Shown here one piece after another: positions 14,791 through 22,081 of a stretch of DNA of 33,045 nucleotides. Every line of letters starts with the position of its first letter. The first letter of the stretch is position 1. The notes under the pieces were generated by a model, which was given only the letters and a program-made list of their open reading frames with translations, was not told where the DNA came from and searched no databases. The stretch is from contig JAEPQF010000030.1 of NCBI GenBank assembly GCA_017640685.1, forward strand, positions 1 through 33,045, given 5' to 3'. The DNA comes from Hyphomicrobiales bacterium. Its GTDB lineage: Bacteria > Pseudomonadota > Alphaproteobacteria > Rhizobiales > HXMU1428-3. A program made the position numbers and the translations under genes.

Positions 14791-15890
14791 TGGATAACTT
14801 TTTAGGACGCATCAAACACTTCAGCGTAGAGCCTGCTGTTCGAAACCTCTATCGCAATGACGAGCAAAAACGCATTAAAGAACAAACTGAATATAACCGG
14901 AAAAGGGATGCACTAGGTGATTTTCGTTATGTCCAAAGACTCGCGCAGCAGAATGAAGATAGAGCCTTTCAGAGAGGCAGACAGTTAAAGCAAGACGCTC
15001 GTCAAGACCAGCTGTTTAATATGAAGCTCGGGGCAATGAATGAAGCAAAAGAAGGGGCGGCCCTAAAAAAGCAGCATGATCATTTAGCGCGTGTTGCTTA
15101 TCTCGCTGACACTCCAGAAAAATGGGCGCGTATGACCGGAGCTCTAAAGAACAAAGGCTATAACTTTGGTGATCAGTACAATGACTTTGCATCACGAGAA
15201 AGCGTTCTAGCAGAATATGGTGATTTGGACATGATTAAGTCATTGTTTAAAGCTGAGCGTGCGGCGCAGGCGCCAAGTTTTAAAGTTCCGTCTGGTTTCA
15301 TGATGTCAAAAGATGGGTCGGGGGTTGTGCCAATTCCAGGCGGACCAAAAGATCTTAATTCTCCAAACCGTGTTTACACTGATGGTCAAGTTAAATCATC
15401 ATCATTTGCCAAACGTATGGATGATGCAGAAGGAATTCTAACAGGGCTTGAAACTAAAGGCTATGAGCGCGGCAGTCGTCAAGTATTTGCTGATTATGTA
15501 GGAAATGCATTTAACTCAAATGAGGGGCAGGCATACAAGCAAGCTCGAGAAGATTGGGTTAGAGCGAAGCTTAGACGTGAGTCTGGTGCAGCGATTGGCG
15601 TTGACGAGATGCGGCAAGAGATTGAGCTGTATTTTCCAAAATATGGTGATTCAAAAGAAGTTATTGCACAGAAAAGAGCAGCTCGTAATGCCGCCATGAA
15701 AAACCTCGTAGCCGAGAGCCAGGGGGCTTTCAGCAAATTTCATGGCGGTTTGACAAAGAGGCGCAATCCGTCTGATCTCAGTGATTTAAGAGGGCGTTAT
15801 TCCATCGAAGTGTTGAGAGATGCCTCCATGGCTATAAAAAGAGGCGCAGATCCTAGAAAAGTGAGACAAAGATTGGAAGGAATTAGATAA
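14790..15890 (+). CDS. Internal virion / DNA-ejection protein with helical core
   Basis: 366 residues, very rich in Arg, Lys, Gln and Asp in the first 90 residues (probable coiled coil). Residues about 245-310 (EGQAYKQAREDWVRAKLRRESGAAIGVDEMRQEIELYFPKYGDSKEVIAQKRAARNAAMKNL) form a recognisable segment of phage internal proteins: 'LRkESGAaI---E---e---YFP--Gds--vi-qk---R-----'. The start overlaps the previous stop (TAATG). By order it corresponds to the middle ejection gene of P22-like phages. No lytic transglycosylase motif is seen. Confidence 0.8.
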   Translation: MDNFLGRIKHFSVEPAVRNLYRNDEQKRIKEQTEYNRKRDALGDFRYVQRLAQQNEDRAFQRGRQLKQDARQDQLFNMKLGAMNEAKEGAALKKQHDHLARVAYLADTPEKWARMTGALKNKGYNFGDQYNDFASRESVLAEYGDLDMIKSLFKAERAAQAPSFKVPSGFMMSKDGSGVVPIPGGPKDLNSPNRVYTDGQVKSSSFAKRMDDAEGILTGLETKGYERGSRQVFADYVGNAFNSNEGQAYKQAREDWVRAKLRRESGAAIGVDEMRQEIELYFPKYGDSKEVIAQKRAARNAAMKNLVAESQGAFSKFHGGLTKRRNPSDLSDLRGRYSIEVLRDASMAIKRGADPRKVRQRLEGIR

Positions 15891-17947
15891 TGCCTGGTAT
15901 GTTTGACGATCTAATTCCGACTGAGAATAAGCAGAAGTATTCTTTTGATGACTTGATACCTGACAAGAAGAAAGTCACGCCTCAAAGAGAGAGAGCACGC
16001 GAAAATGTGCGCGAATTAGGGCAGGAAATCAGTGAATATTTACCAGGCATGAACTTAAGAGAGTTTCTTCCAAAGTCAGGTCCAGGTGCTTATTTAACAG
16101 CGCCTCTAAATTCAGCAACACACTTAGTAGATGAAGGTATTAAAAATTATGCCAATGCATATTGGGGCGGTATTCGAGGAATTCCAATTGCAGGGGCTTT
16201 TGCTGATGAAGCTATAGCATCTGTTAGTTCAGCTCTGGGTGGTGACTACGACAATGCTCTTGAGCATATAAGAGCTTTAGATGATGTTTCTGAGAAGAAT
16301 TATCCAGTAGCAAATACATCAGGTAAATTGATAGGAGGTTTAGCTGGAGGTTATGGCATTGGCGCTAAAGTCGTGAGTAAGGGAGCTCCATTAGCTGCTA
16401 ATTTAATTCGTAGTGGATTGAGCGGCGCCGTTGTTGCTGGTTCTCATGAATTTGGAAATGCAGAGGGCGGAACGAATAAACGTCTTGAAAAAGCAAGAGA
16501 TGGAGCTGTTTTAGGGGGCATGATTTCAACGGCTATCCCTGCATTACCTGCAGTTGCAGCACCAATCAGAACGGTAGCTAAAAAGGTCATACCTAAAAGA
16601 TACCAGAAGACTTTTGCTGATGATGAGATTTTAAGAGCCTTGGAAGCTGACGACCTTACACCGATGCAGGCATTTAGGAAGTACAATAAAGGTCAAAAAA
16701 ACACACGTTTCCATTCCAATAGTAAAGCCCAAAATCCTGAGGCGTTAGTGGATCTGGGAGACAACCTCACTAGGCTAGGGCGTACAGTAACAACCAATGG
16801 TAAAGCTACTAAAATTGGCACTGAGTTTGTAAATAAGAGACAGTTATCCCAAAACGATAGAATTAACGATGCGCTTGAGCGTGGGCTGAGACAAAAGAGT
16901 TCGGATGATTTTTATAAGTCTAAAGATAAGTTGGTTAGGGAGCAAAGGGAGGCTAGCAAACCAGCTTACGACAAAGCATTTAGCAATGCTAAACCTGTGG
17001 TAATTGACGACCTAATCGAAGAATGGGCAGAAAGAGCCAGCTTAACGAGTGACACAATCGGCAAAAAAATGTCTAAAGCAATTAAGGATATTTCTAGAGC
17101 TAATAAAACTAATGATCCTATGAGGGCATTAAGGGTTATAAATGGTGCTAAGCAAGGGTTGGATGATGCAATAGCTAAATCAAGACTGAAATCACCAAAC
17201 TTAGCTAGAGAATTGACCATAATGAAAAATGAGTTGCTTGAAAGGGTGGATAAGGTAAATCCGCATTATAAGGCAGCGAGAGATGTTTATAAAAATAATG
17301 CAGAATTATTGGATGCACAAAATGTAGGAAGATCATTTCTCAAAGGAGATGTGGAGGTAAATGTAAAATCTTTTAGAGGTTTAAGCCAACCAGAAAAAGA
17401 GATGTTCCGCAAGGGAGTAATCCAAGAGCTTAAGAAAAAGATGGGCGATTCAAGATTCACTCATGATAGAACTAAGTTTTTTGATAACCCAAATGCTAGG
17501 GAAGTACTAAAGGTTGTTTTCCAGAAAGATACTAAAAAGTTCGCGCCTTATAAGCAATTTATAGATCTAATTGAGAGTGAAGCTAATTTTGTCCGCACTA
17601 GAAATAAGATAATTGGCGGCTCACCTACTGCATCAAGATTAGCCGATAATCAGGAATTTGCTTTGAGAAGTGCTGGCAACTTCATGGACAGAGCTAAAGA
17701 TGGTCGCTTGCTTGAAGCTGTTATGGGTAGTCTTGCTAGGAAAGCTGAGGAATTTTGGAGCGTAAAGGCAAATGATGCAGAAGCAATCGCAAAGCTTCTT
17801 TTCAGCGATAACCCCAAGGCCATCTCTCAAACCCTTCTTAGGCTTCATAGAAAGTATGGCCAAGAGAAAACAAACAAATTAATTGATCAAATAGGTGAGA
17901 GTTATGGGCGCCTTTCTATCTCAGGGCAAGCTGGAATTAGAGATTAA
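15890..17947 (+). CDS. Large DNA-ejection protein (gp16-like by position) with FDDLIP repeats
   Basis: 685 residues. The N-terminus has two copies of FDDLIP (residues 5-10 and 19-24), a short motif common at the start of podovirus ejection proteins. Glycine- and alanine-rich hydrophobic segments at about 150-190 (SGKLIGGLAGGYGIGAKVV...SGLSGAVVAGSHEFG) and about 205-230 could insert in membranes. The rest is a long helical, charged body. It is the largest and last of the ejection set, like P22 gp16, which forms part of the DNA conduit through the inner membrane. Start overlaps the previous stop. No transcription terminator is evident before the 140-bp gap that follows. Confidence 0.82.
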   Translation: MPGMFDDLIPTENKQKYSFDDLIPDKKKVTPQRERARENVRELGQEISEYLPGMNLREFLPKSGPGAYLTAPLNSATHLVDEGIKNYANAYWGGIRGIPIAGAFADEAIASVSSALGGDYDNALEHIRALDDVSEKNYPVANTSGKLIGGLAGGYGIGAKVVSKGAPLAANLIRSGLSGAVVAGSHEFGNAEGGTNKRLEKARDGAVLGGMISTAIPALPAVAAPIRTVAKKVIPKRYQKTFADDEILRALEADDLTPMQAFRKYNKGQKNTRFHSNSKAQNPEALVDLGDNLTRLGRTVTTNGKATKIGTEFVNKRQLSQNDRINDALERGLRQKSSDDFYKSKDKLVREQREASKPAYDKAFSNAKPVVIDDLIEEWAERASLTSDTIGKKMSKAIKDISRANKTNDPMRALRVINGAKQGLDDAIAKSRLKSPNLARELTIMKNELLERVDKVNPHYKAARDVYKNNAELLDAQNVGRSFLKGDVEVNVKSFRGLSQPEKEMFRKGVIQELKKKMGDSRFTHDRTKFFDNPNAREVLKVVFQKDTKKFAPYKQFIDLIESEANFVRTRNKIIGGSPTASRLADNQEFALRSAGNFMDRAKDGRLLEAVMGSLARKAEEFWSVKANDAEAIAKLLFSDNPKAISQTLLRLHRKYGQEKTNKLIDQIGESYGRLSISGQAGIRD

Positions 17948-18038
17948 CAATTATAACTCTCATTATATGACCAGGGATAGGCACTACATTCTTTTAAGTT
18001 GAATAAATAATTTTAACACTTTATACGCTCACTTATAG

Positions 18039-18067
18039 TTGTTACAGTGCATCGCATAATATAAAAT
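18039..18067 (+). promoter_or_regulatory. Promoter of the epimerase cargo gene
   Basis: TTGTTA (18039-18044), a 17-nt spacer and TAAAAT (18062-18067). A shifted -10 TATAAA at 18060 overlaps it. A private promoter would let the epimerase gene be expressed in the lysogen independently of the late operon. Confidence 0.5.
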
Positions 18068-18087
18068 TATATGTTGCGGGGGTGAAT

Positions 18088-18996
18088 ATGATAGTTGTTA
18101 CGGGTGGATCAGGATTTATTGGTAGCCATCTAATAAAACAATTGTCTAAAAATAGCAAAGAAGTGATATCACTATCAAGTAGATTTAGTAATAGTATTTC
18201 TGATGATGTAAAGCAAATTTCCCTAGGTAAATTTGATGGTTATACTGACTTTTCAAAATTTCTAGAAAACGTTGATACAGTGATACATCTTGCGGGTCTA
18301 ACAAATTCTAGTGATAAGAATCAAAATCACTTGAATAACTATATAGTTACAGAACGGTTAGTTAAATGCGCGGCCGAAGCTGGCGTTAAAAGATTCATCT
18401 TCATTAGCACAATTGGTGTGTGTGGAAATAATTCATCAACAGCATTTACTGAGCAGAGCAAGCTTGATCCTGCCGACCACTACTCACAATCAAAATTATT
18501 AGCTGAAGAGGCATTAAAGGGCATATGTGATGTTTCAGATATGGAATACGTTATTATCAGACCTCCTTTGGTTTATGGCAAGGGTTTGCAGGGTAATTTA
18601 AAAAATGTTGTAAAATTACTTAGCAGTAAGTTGCCTATGCCATTTAAAGGTGTGAAAAGCTCTAGGTCTCTATGCTCAGTTAAAAACTTAGTAAATTTGA
18701 TAGAGGTGTGCGTTTCACATCCAAAAGCTTTGGGGAAGACATTCCATGTGTGTGATGGACATGACATTGCGACTTATGAGCTATTTAAATTATTGTCTAT
18801 ATATTCAGGCAGTAAGAACATATTTTTTTATGTTCCAGATTTCATATTATATTTATTGGAAATTATTTCAGTTAGAAAATTGCAAGTCAGTAAGATACTA
18901 AATTATGTTAGGGTTGATTGTTCCTATGCTCAGAAAGAGTTAGGATGGAGGCCATTGGAAAACACCAAAGATGGTATAAGGTCTATGTTTACCTAG
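18088..18996 (+). CDS. NAD-dependent sugar-nucleotide epimerase/dehydratase (WbpV-like), cargo gene
   Basis: 302 residues from ATG 18088 (GGGGG five bases upstream; an in-frame GTG at 18082 is possible). Extended short-chain dehydrogenase fold: TGGSGFIGSH (5-14) binds NAD(P), VIHLAG (65-70), catalytic Y122-x-x-x-K126 in HYSQSKLLAEE. SSRSLCSVKNLVNLIEVCVSHPKALGKTFHVCDGHDIATYELFKLL resembles the reductases that act on UDP-4-keto-6-deoxy-GlcNAc in O-antigen synthesis (WbpV type). In a prophage this suggests altered surface polysaccharide in the lysogen, which would block further phage adsorption. The substrate is not provable from sequence. More AT-rich codon choice than the virion genes fits recent acquisition. 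Confidence 0.82.
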   Translation: MIVVTGGSGFIGSHLIKQLSKNSKEVISLSSRFSNSISDDVKQISLGKFDGYTDFSKFLENVDTVIHLAGLTNSSDKNQNHLNNYIVTERLVKCAAEAGVKRFIFISTIGVCGNNSSTAFTEQSKLDPADHYSQSKLLAEEALKGICDVSDMEYVIIRPPLVYGKGLQGNLKNVVKLLSSKLPMPFKGVKSSRSLCSVKNLVNLIEVCVSHPKALGKTFHVCDGHDIATYELFKLLSIYSGSKNIFFYVPDFILYLLEIISVRKLQVSKILNYVRVDCSYAQKELGWRPLENTKDGIRSMFT

Positions 18997-19010
18997 TTTA
19001 TTGTCATAGC

Positions 19011-19196
19011 ATGTTTACACACGCAGCTAGTAGTGAAGTAATGATGTTATCCCTATGTTTCCTTGGTGTATCTATACTCTCAAATGTGTGTTTATATACA
19101 AAAACAAAACTATTAAGTGTATTACACACCTCTATGCCAAAGATAAATCCGCCTCACATCAAGAAGGCCGTCATGTATATGATGAAGGATAATTAA
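19011..19196 (+). CDS. Small hydrophobic protein downstream of the epimerase, possibly a remnant
   Basis: 61 residues from ATG 19011. Residues about 9-32 (SEVMMLSLCFLGVSILSNVCLY) form one membrane helix, followed by a basic tail (KPxHIKKAVMYMMKDN type). No ribosome binding site is evident. In O-antigen clusters an epimerase of this type is commonly followed by a membrane glycosyl-phosphate transferase. This could be an unrelated small protein or a leftover of such a gene. The frame continues upstream out of phase with the epimerase to 18918. Low certainty that it is expressed. Confidence 0.35.
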   Translation: MFTHAASSEVMMLSLCFLGVSILSNVCLYTKTKLLSVLHTSMPKINPPHIKKAVMYMMKDN

Positions 19197-19234
19197 AATA
19201 CAAAACCTGATTTCATTCACTTATAGATTAACAA

Positions 19235-19260
19235 AACCCAGCCCTAGCGCTGGGTTTTTT
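19235..19260 (+). terminator. Intrinsic terminator closing the epimerase cassette
   Basis: AACCCAGC (19235-19242) / GCTGGGTT (19249-19256), loop CCTAGC, then a T-run and ATTGG. The ending TTTTTTATTGG recurs at three other late-region terminators. Confidence 0.88.
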
Positions 19261-19299
19261 ATTGGCTTCTGAAAAGTGTAGGAACAGCATGTATAACAT

Positions 19300-19336
19300 T
19301 TGACATGCGTACTTTAATGAGGTACGTTGGCGTACC
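19300..19336 (+). promoter_or_regulatory. higBA promoter with overlapping operator
   Basis: -35 TTGACA (19300-19305), 17-nt spacer, -10 TACGTT (19323-19328). The inverted repeat GGTACG (19321-19326) / CGTACC (19331-19336) covers the -10 element. HigA antitoxins repress their own operon by binding such palindromes, so autoregulation is expected. Confidence 0.7.
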
Positions 19337-19357
19337 TTAACAAGGGACGACGCCATA

Positions 19358-19639
19358 ATGATTGAATCATTTAAAGATAAAATAACAAAGGCAATATTTG
19401 AAGGTAAGAGAGTAAAAAAATTACCTGAGGAATTACAAAGAAAGGCTGAAAGGAAGTTAATAAGAATAGACACTGCTCATTGTCTTGAGGATTTAAGTGT
19501 GCCCCCAGGTAATAAACTTGAGGCATTATCCGGAGACAGAAAAGGTCAGCATTCAATCAGAGTGAATGATCAATGGCGAATCTGCTTTGTGTGGGGTGAA
19601 GATGGTGTTTACGAGGTTGAATTCGTAGACTACCATTAA
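19358..19639 (+). CDS. higB: HigB-type toxin (RelE/ParE superfamily mRNA interferase)
   Basis: 93 residues, the usual length. [93 protein letters not shown] shows the HigB pattern: the '[30 protein letters not shown]' core and a C-terminal 'V-i-DYH'. HigB cleaves mRNA on the ribosome when free of antitoxin. The toxin-first order is typical of higBA. The pair forms its own unit between two terminators in the phage late region, probably stabilising the prophage or limiting other phages. Confidence 0.93.
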   Translation: MIESFKDKITKAIFEGKRVKKLPEELQRKAERKLIRIDTAHCLEDLSVPPGNKLEALSGDRKGQHSIRVNDQWRICFVWGEDGVYEVEFVDYH

Positions 19640-19697
19640 AAAGAAGAAAATAAGAATAAGAAGAAGAAAAGAGCAAAAATCGAAATGGAACAAGGAA

Positions 19698-20009
19698 ATG
19701 GCAAAAACCGTAGCGACCAGACGGGATTTACCTCCTATTCACCCAGGAGAAATACTTAGGGAGGATTTCCTCCCAGAATACAATTTAAAAGCTTATGGCC
19801 TAGCAAAAGCACTTAAGGTTAGCCGTAACCGAATTGAAAGGCTTATTCGAGAAGAGGTTTCTATTACTGCGGATACAGCTCTTCGTTTAGGAAAATTCTT
19901 CGGCACTAGCGCAGAAATGTGGCTGAATATGCAGAGAAAATATGACTTAGAAATTGCTGAGATAGAGCTAGAGCAAGCTCTCAAAGAAATTGAACCAGTA
20001 TCAGCATAG
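19698..20009 (+). CDS. higA: HigA-type antitoxin (XRE family DNA-binding protein)
   Basis: 103 residues. LPPIHPGEILREDFLPEYNLKAYGLAKALKVSRNRIERLIREEVSITADTALRLGKFFGTSAEMWLNMQRKYDLEIAE is the classic HigA/VapI helix-turn-helix protein; the C-terminus neutralises HigB and the helix-turn-helix binds the operator at 19321-19336. It lies 58 bp after higB, an unusually long gap that is almost entirely purines (19638-19680). A small out-of-frame ATG at 19685 precedes the start, so antitoxin translation may be tuned by local reinitiation; this last point is speculation. Confidence 0.93.
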   Translation: MAKTVATRRDLPPIHPGEILREDFLPEYNLKAYGLAKALKVSRNRIERLIREEVSITADTALRLGKFFGTSAEMWLNMQRKYDLEIAEIELEQALKEIEPVSA

Positions 20010-20032
20010 ACAGATAAAACACTAAACTATTA

Positions 20033-20058
20033 AAGGAGCTTTCGGGCTCCTTTTTTAT
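20033..20058 (+). terminator. Intrinsic terminator after higBA
   Basis: AAGGAGC (20033-20039) / GCTCCTT (20046-20052) with loop TTTCGG, followed by TTTTATTGG. Confidence 0.88.
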
Positions 20059-20085
20059 TGGGAAATCCAAAGAGGAATATCCGAA

Positions 20086-21435
20086 ATGGAACTAAGAGAT
20101 TACACACCAGATGAAATAGAGGCTCTAGTCAATGAAATTGAATTAGGAGCTATGAGGCGAGATACTGGGGTTGACCCGTCTATTCCTCAATACGATGCTC
20201 CAAGAGAAGTTCCAAGCTTGCGAAATGATCAATCGATTTTGGGTGATTATATCAACTCTCTAGAGTCTCAGGCTTTAGAAAGGCAGAAACACTTGAAGAG
20301 TGATGGTAGATCTCCAATGAGGCGATTTGGAGAGTACGTTGTTTATGGGGCACCTGAATATGATGGCGCTGAGGAGACCATGACCGACAGCCTTGCTTTA
20401 GCTCCTGTTAGAATGGCTTACCAGGGCGCAGTTAGTGCAAAAGAGGGCGTGGAGGAAGGGAAACCTTTAAAAGCTCTTGGCGGTACTGGCATGATGGCTG
20501 CTTCAGTATTGCCCTTGAGCGGCCCATTGGCTTCTAAGCTATTTTCTTCAATCCCAAGAGGTTTTGCGAGTGGTGCGGCTATATCAGCTAGCCCTATGCT
20601 CGCTGAGGAGGCTTTGAATGCAAGTCCTGCTTATGCAGAGGGTGAAATTGGCTTAGGTGAGGAAACTGTAAATAAGTTACGAAAACATGGGGGTCCTATT
20701 TTATCCGGTGTTCTAGGTGGAGGTCTATCAGCAGGGTTGGCCAAAAGCGGTTTATTAGAAAGAGTTGCTAATTTTAAACAGAAAGCAGTAGATATGGAGA
20801 GAGTACTGCAAAATAGAGAAAGAGCAAAAATCGCCATAGATGATTACCCAATACCAAATCACAGAACTAAGATTGAGCACGGCCTCAGAGATAAAGAGCC
20901 AATTAAATATCATAACTTAGATAACAATCAATTGCGTAACTCAAAGGTGAATTTAGACGAGGTAGCTGATGGCGACCTTTCTGACATCAACAAACTTGGA
21001 ACCATTGCTGGGGCACCTGCTGCAGTAGCATCTTACTACGCATTAGAAGATGAACCCGCATTAGCAGGGGCGCTAGGCGCTGGCCTAACTGGAGCTGTGG
21101 TTGGTAATAAAATGCCTTCACTATCAAGACGAAAAATATCTGATATTAAGCCGAAGGTTGAGAGATATGATCCCGTACCTGACAAGAAGCCATTTGTTCC
21201 TAATGGCCCATCTGATCAATTGAGATTAGGGAGAAGCCCGATTTCAGACGCGCACCCTAATAATTTAAGGCGTGTGGTAGAGAAGAAATTAAAAGAAGGT
21301 GAGCAAGTAAAAGATTTATCTGGAGAATATGGACTTGCACCATCAACTCTGTATCGATGGAGACGTAAGTTAAATAAATCTCCAAAGGTCAAAAAGATCG
21401 ATAAAAAGGATAATCCCACAGATACTGAAGAGTAA
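20086..21435 (+). CDS. Virion-like protein with C-terminal helix-turn-helix
   Basis: 449 residues with AGAGG before the start. The first 130 residues are polar and start YTPDEIEALVNEIELGAMRR. Residues about 130-190 and 205-225 are Gly/Ala-rich and hydrophobic (GGTGMMAASVLPLSGPLASKLF, GFASGAAISASPML, ILSGVLGGGLSAGLAKSG), and another such segment lies at about 305-345. This composition is like the ejection proteins upstream. Residues about 390-429 (NNLRRVVEKKLKEGEQVKDLSGEYGLAPSTLYRWRRKLN) form a transposase-type helix-turn-helix that is unexpected in a virion protein. The gene could encode an extra ejected protein that binds DNA. I do not recognise a named family. Confidence 0.75.
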   Translation: MELRDYTPDEIEALVNEIELGAMRRDTGVDPSIPQYDAPREVPSLRNDQSILGDYINSLESQALERQKHLKSDGRSPMRRFGEYVVYGAPEYDGAEETMTDSLALAPVRMAYQGAVSAKEGVEEGKPLKALGGTGMMAASVLPLSGPLASKLFSSIPRGFASGAAISASPMLAEEALNASPAYAEGEIGLGEETVNKLRKHGGPILSGVLGGGLSAGLAKSGLLERVANFKQKAVDMERVLQNRERAKIAIDDYPIPNHRTKIEHGLRDKEPIKYHNLDNNQLRNSKVNLDEVADGDLSDINKLGTIAGAPAAVASYYALEDEPALAGALGAGLTGAVVGNKMPSLSRRKISDIKPKVERYDPVPDKKPFVPNGPSDQLRLGRSPISDAHPNNLRRVVEKKLKEGEQVKDLSGEYGLAPSTLYRWRRKLNKSPKVKKIDKKDNPTDTEE

Positions 21436-21726
21436 TACAAAGTAACTATATCTGTAGATTTCTCTTCGCTTGATCTTTTTTTCAACCAAAATTTCAGCTT
21501 CGGCGCGATCCATATCGTATGGTATTTTAATTGGCTTATGTAAATAAGCACACATTAGGAGGAAGGTTGCCCAGAACAGGCTATCAAAAATATTTAATCC
21601 AGTCTTAATGCCCAAAAAATACAATATCGAGCTGCCTGCGAAAAACGGGAAAAAGATTAGTGAGCCATAATACCAAACAATATTCCAGTCGATATTGCTT
21701 TTCACTTCAGTACTTGGTGCTTTCAT
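21370..21726 (-). CDS. Small membrane protein, convergent with and overlapping the preceding gene
   Basis: 118 residues. Three hydrophobic segments: about 16-40 (IVWYYGSLIFFPFFAGSSILYFLG), 44-62 (LNIFDSLFWATFLLMCAYL) and 93-113 (SYFVLLFSICGIILFIDLF). ATG 21726 has a perfect AGGAGG site 7 bases upstream on the - strand, which supports it strongly. Its last 66 bp overlap the end of the + strand gene at 20086-21435. Function is unknown. Its reverse orientation in the late region suggests expression in the lysogen. Confidence 0.75.
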   Translation of the reverse strand: MKAPSTEVKSNIDWNIVWYYGSLIFFPFFAGSSILYFLGIKTGLNIFDSLFWATFLLMCAYLHKPIKIPYDMDRAEAEILVEKKIKRREIYRYSYFVLLFSICGIILFIDLFDLWRFI

Positions 21727-21837
21727 AGCTTGGCCTCCTATGACTCAACACCAAGATTCTAGCAGTTAATTTAAATAAATCAAACTCTACTTGATGTGTG
21801 TTATATTTCTCTAACAGTTACAATTAGGTGAGAAACT

Positions 21838-22008
21838 ATGAAACTTATACCGTTAAAGAGTGGGGATGAGTATGACGCTTTAACCAAGGCGCGTCATTGC
21901 TATAAGTATCTATCTAAGCCTGGTGTAAAAAAGGCTATTCGGAAAAGATATAATAAAAGGTTTCGCGCAACCTCAAAGGCGATGACAAAAGATCTTGCCT
22001 CTGATTAA
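21838..22008 (+). CDS. Small basic phage protein
   Basis: 56 residues: MKLIPLKSGDEYDALTKARH, then CYKYLSKPGVKKAIRKRYNK and a basic C-terminus. AGGTGAG lies upstream of ATG 21838 at good spacing. It has many Lys and Arg residues and no membrane segment. Small proteins beginning 'PLksGDEyDALTkaR' with a basic tail occur in phage late regions near fibre genes, as I recall; their function is not known to me. Binding to nucleic acid is plausible from the charge. It is a separate small gene between the terminators at 20033 and 22038. Confidence 0.68.
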   Translation: MKLIPLKSGDEYDALTKARHCYKYLSKPGVKKAIRKRYNKRFRATSKAMTKDLASD

Positions 22009-22037
22009 TCAGTAAGTAAAAGCAGAATTTTCAAATC

Positions 22038-22063
22038 ACCCGTCTTTCTAGGCGGGTTTTTTA
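22038..22063 (+). terminator. Intrinsic terminator before the tail fibre gene
   Basis: ACCCGTC (22038-22044) / GGCGGGT (22051-22057) with one G-U pair, then a T-run. It ends the 56-residue gene's transcript. The second half belongs to the 30-bp module repeated at 25711. Confidence 0.78.
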
Positions 22064-22081
22064 TTGGAGAAAGCAATATGA
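22052..22081 (+). repeat. 30-bp module, copy 1: terminator 3' arm + T-run + ribosome binding site + ATG
   Basis: Identical over 30 bp to 25711-25740. It comprises GCGGG, six T's, ATTGGAGAAAGCAAT and ATGA. GGAG serves as ribosome binding site for the tail fibre gene. Confidence 0.9.

Noticed and set aside
21216-21551. A 111-residue - strand frame near the small membrane gene
   Set aside because: The overlapping 118-residue frame has the perfect ribosome binding site and membrane segments; this one is a shadow.
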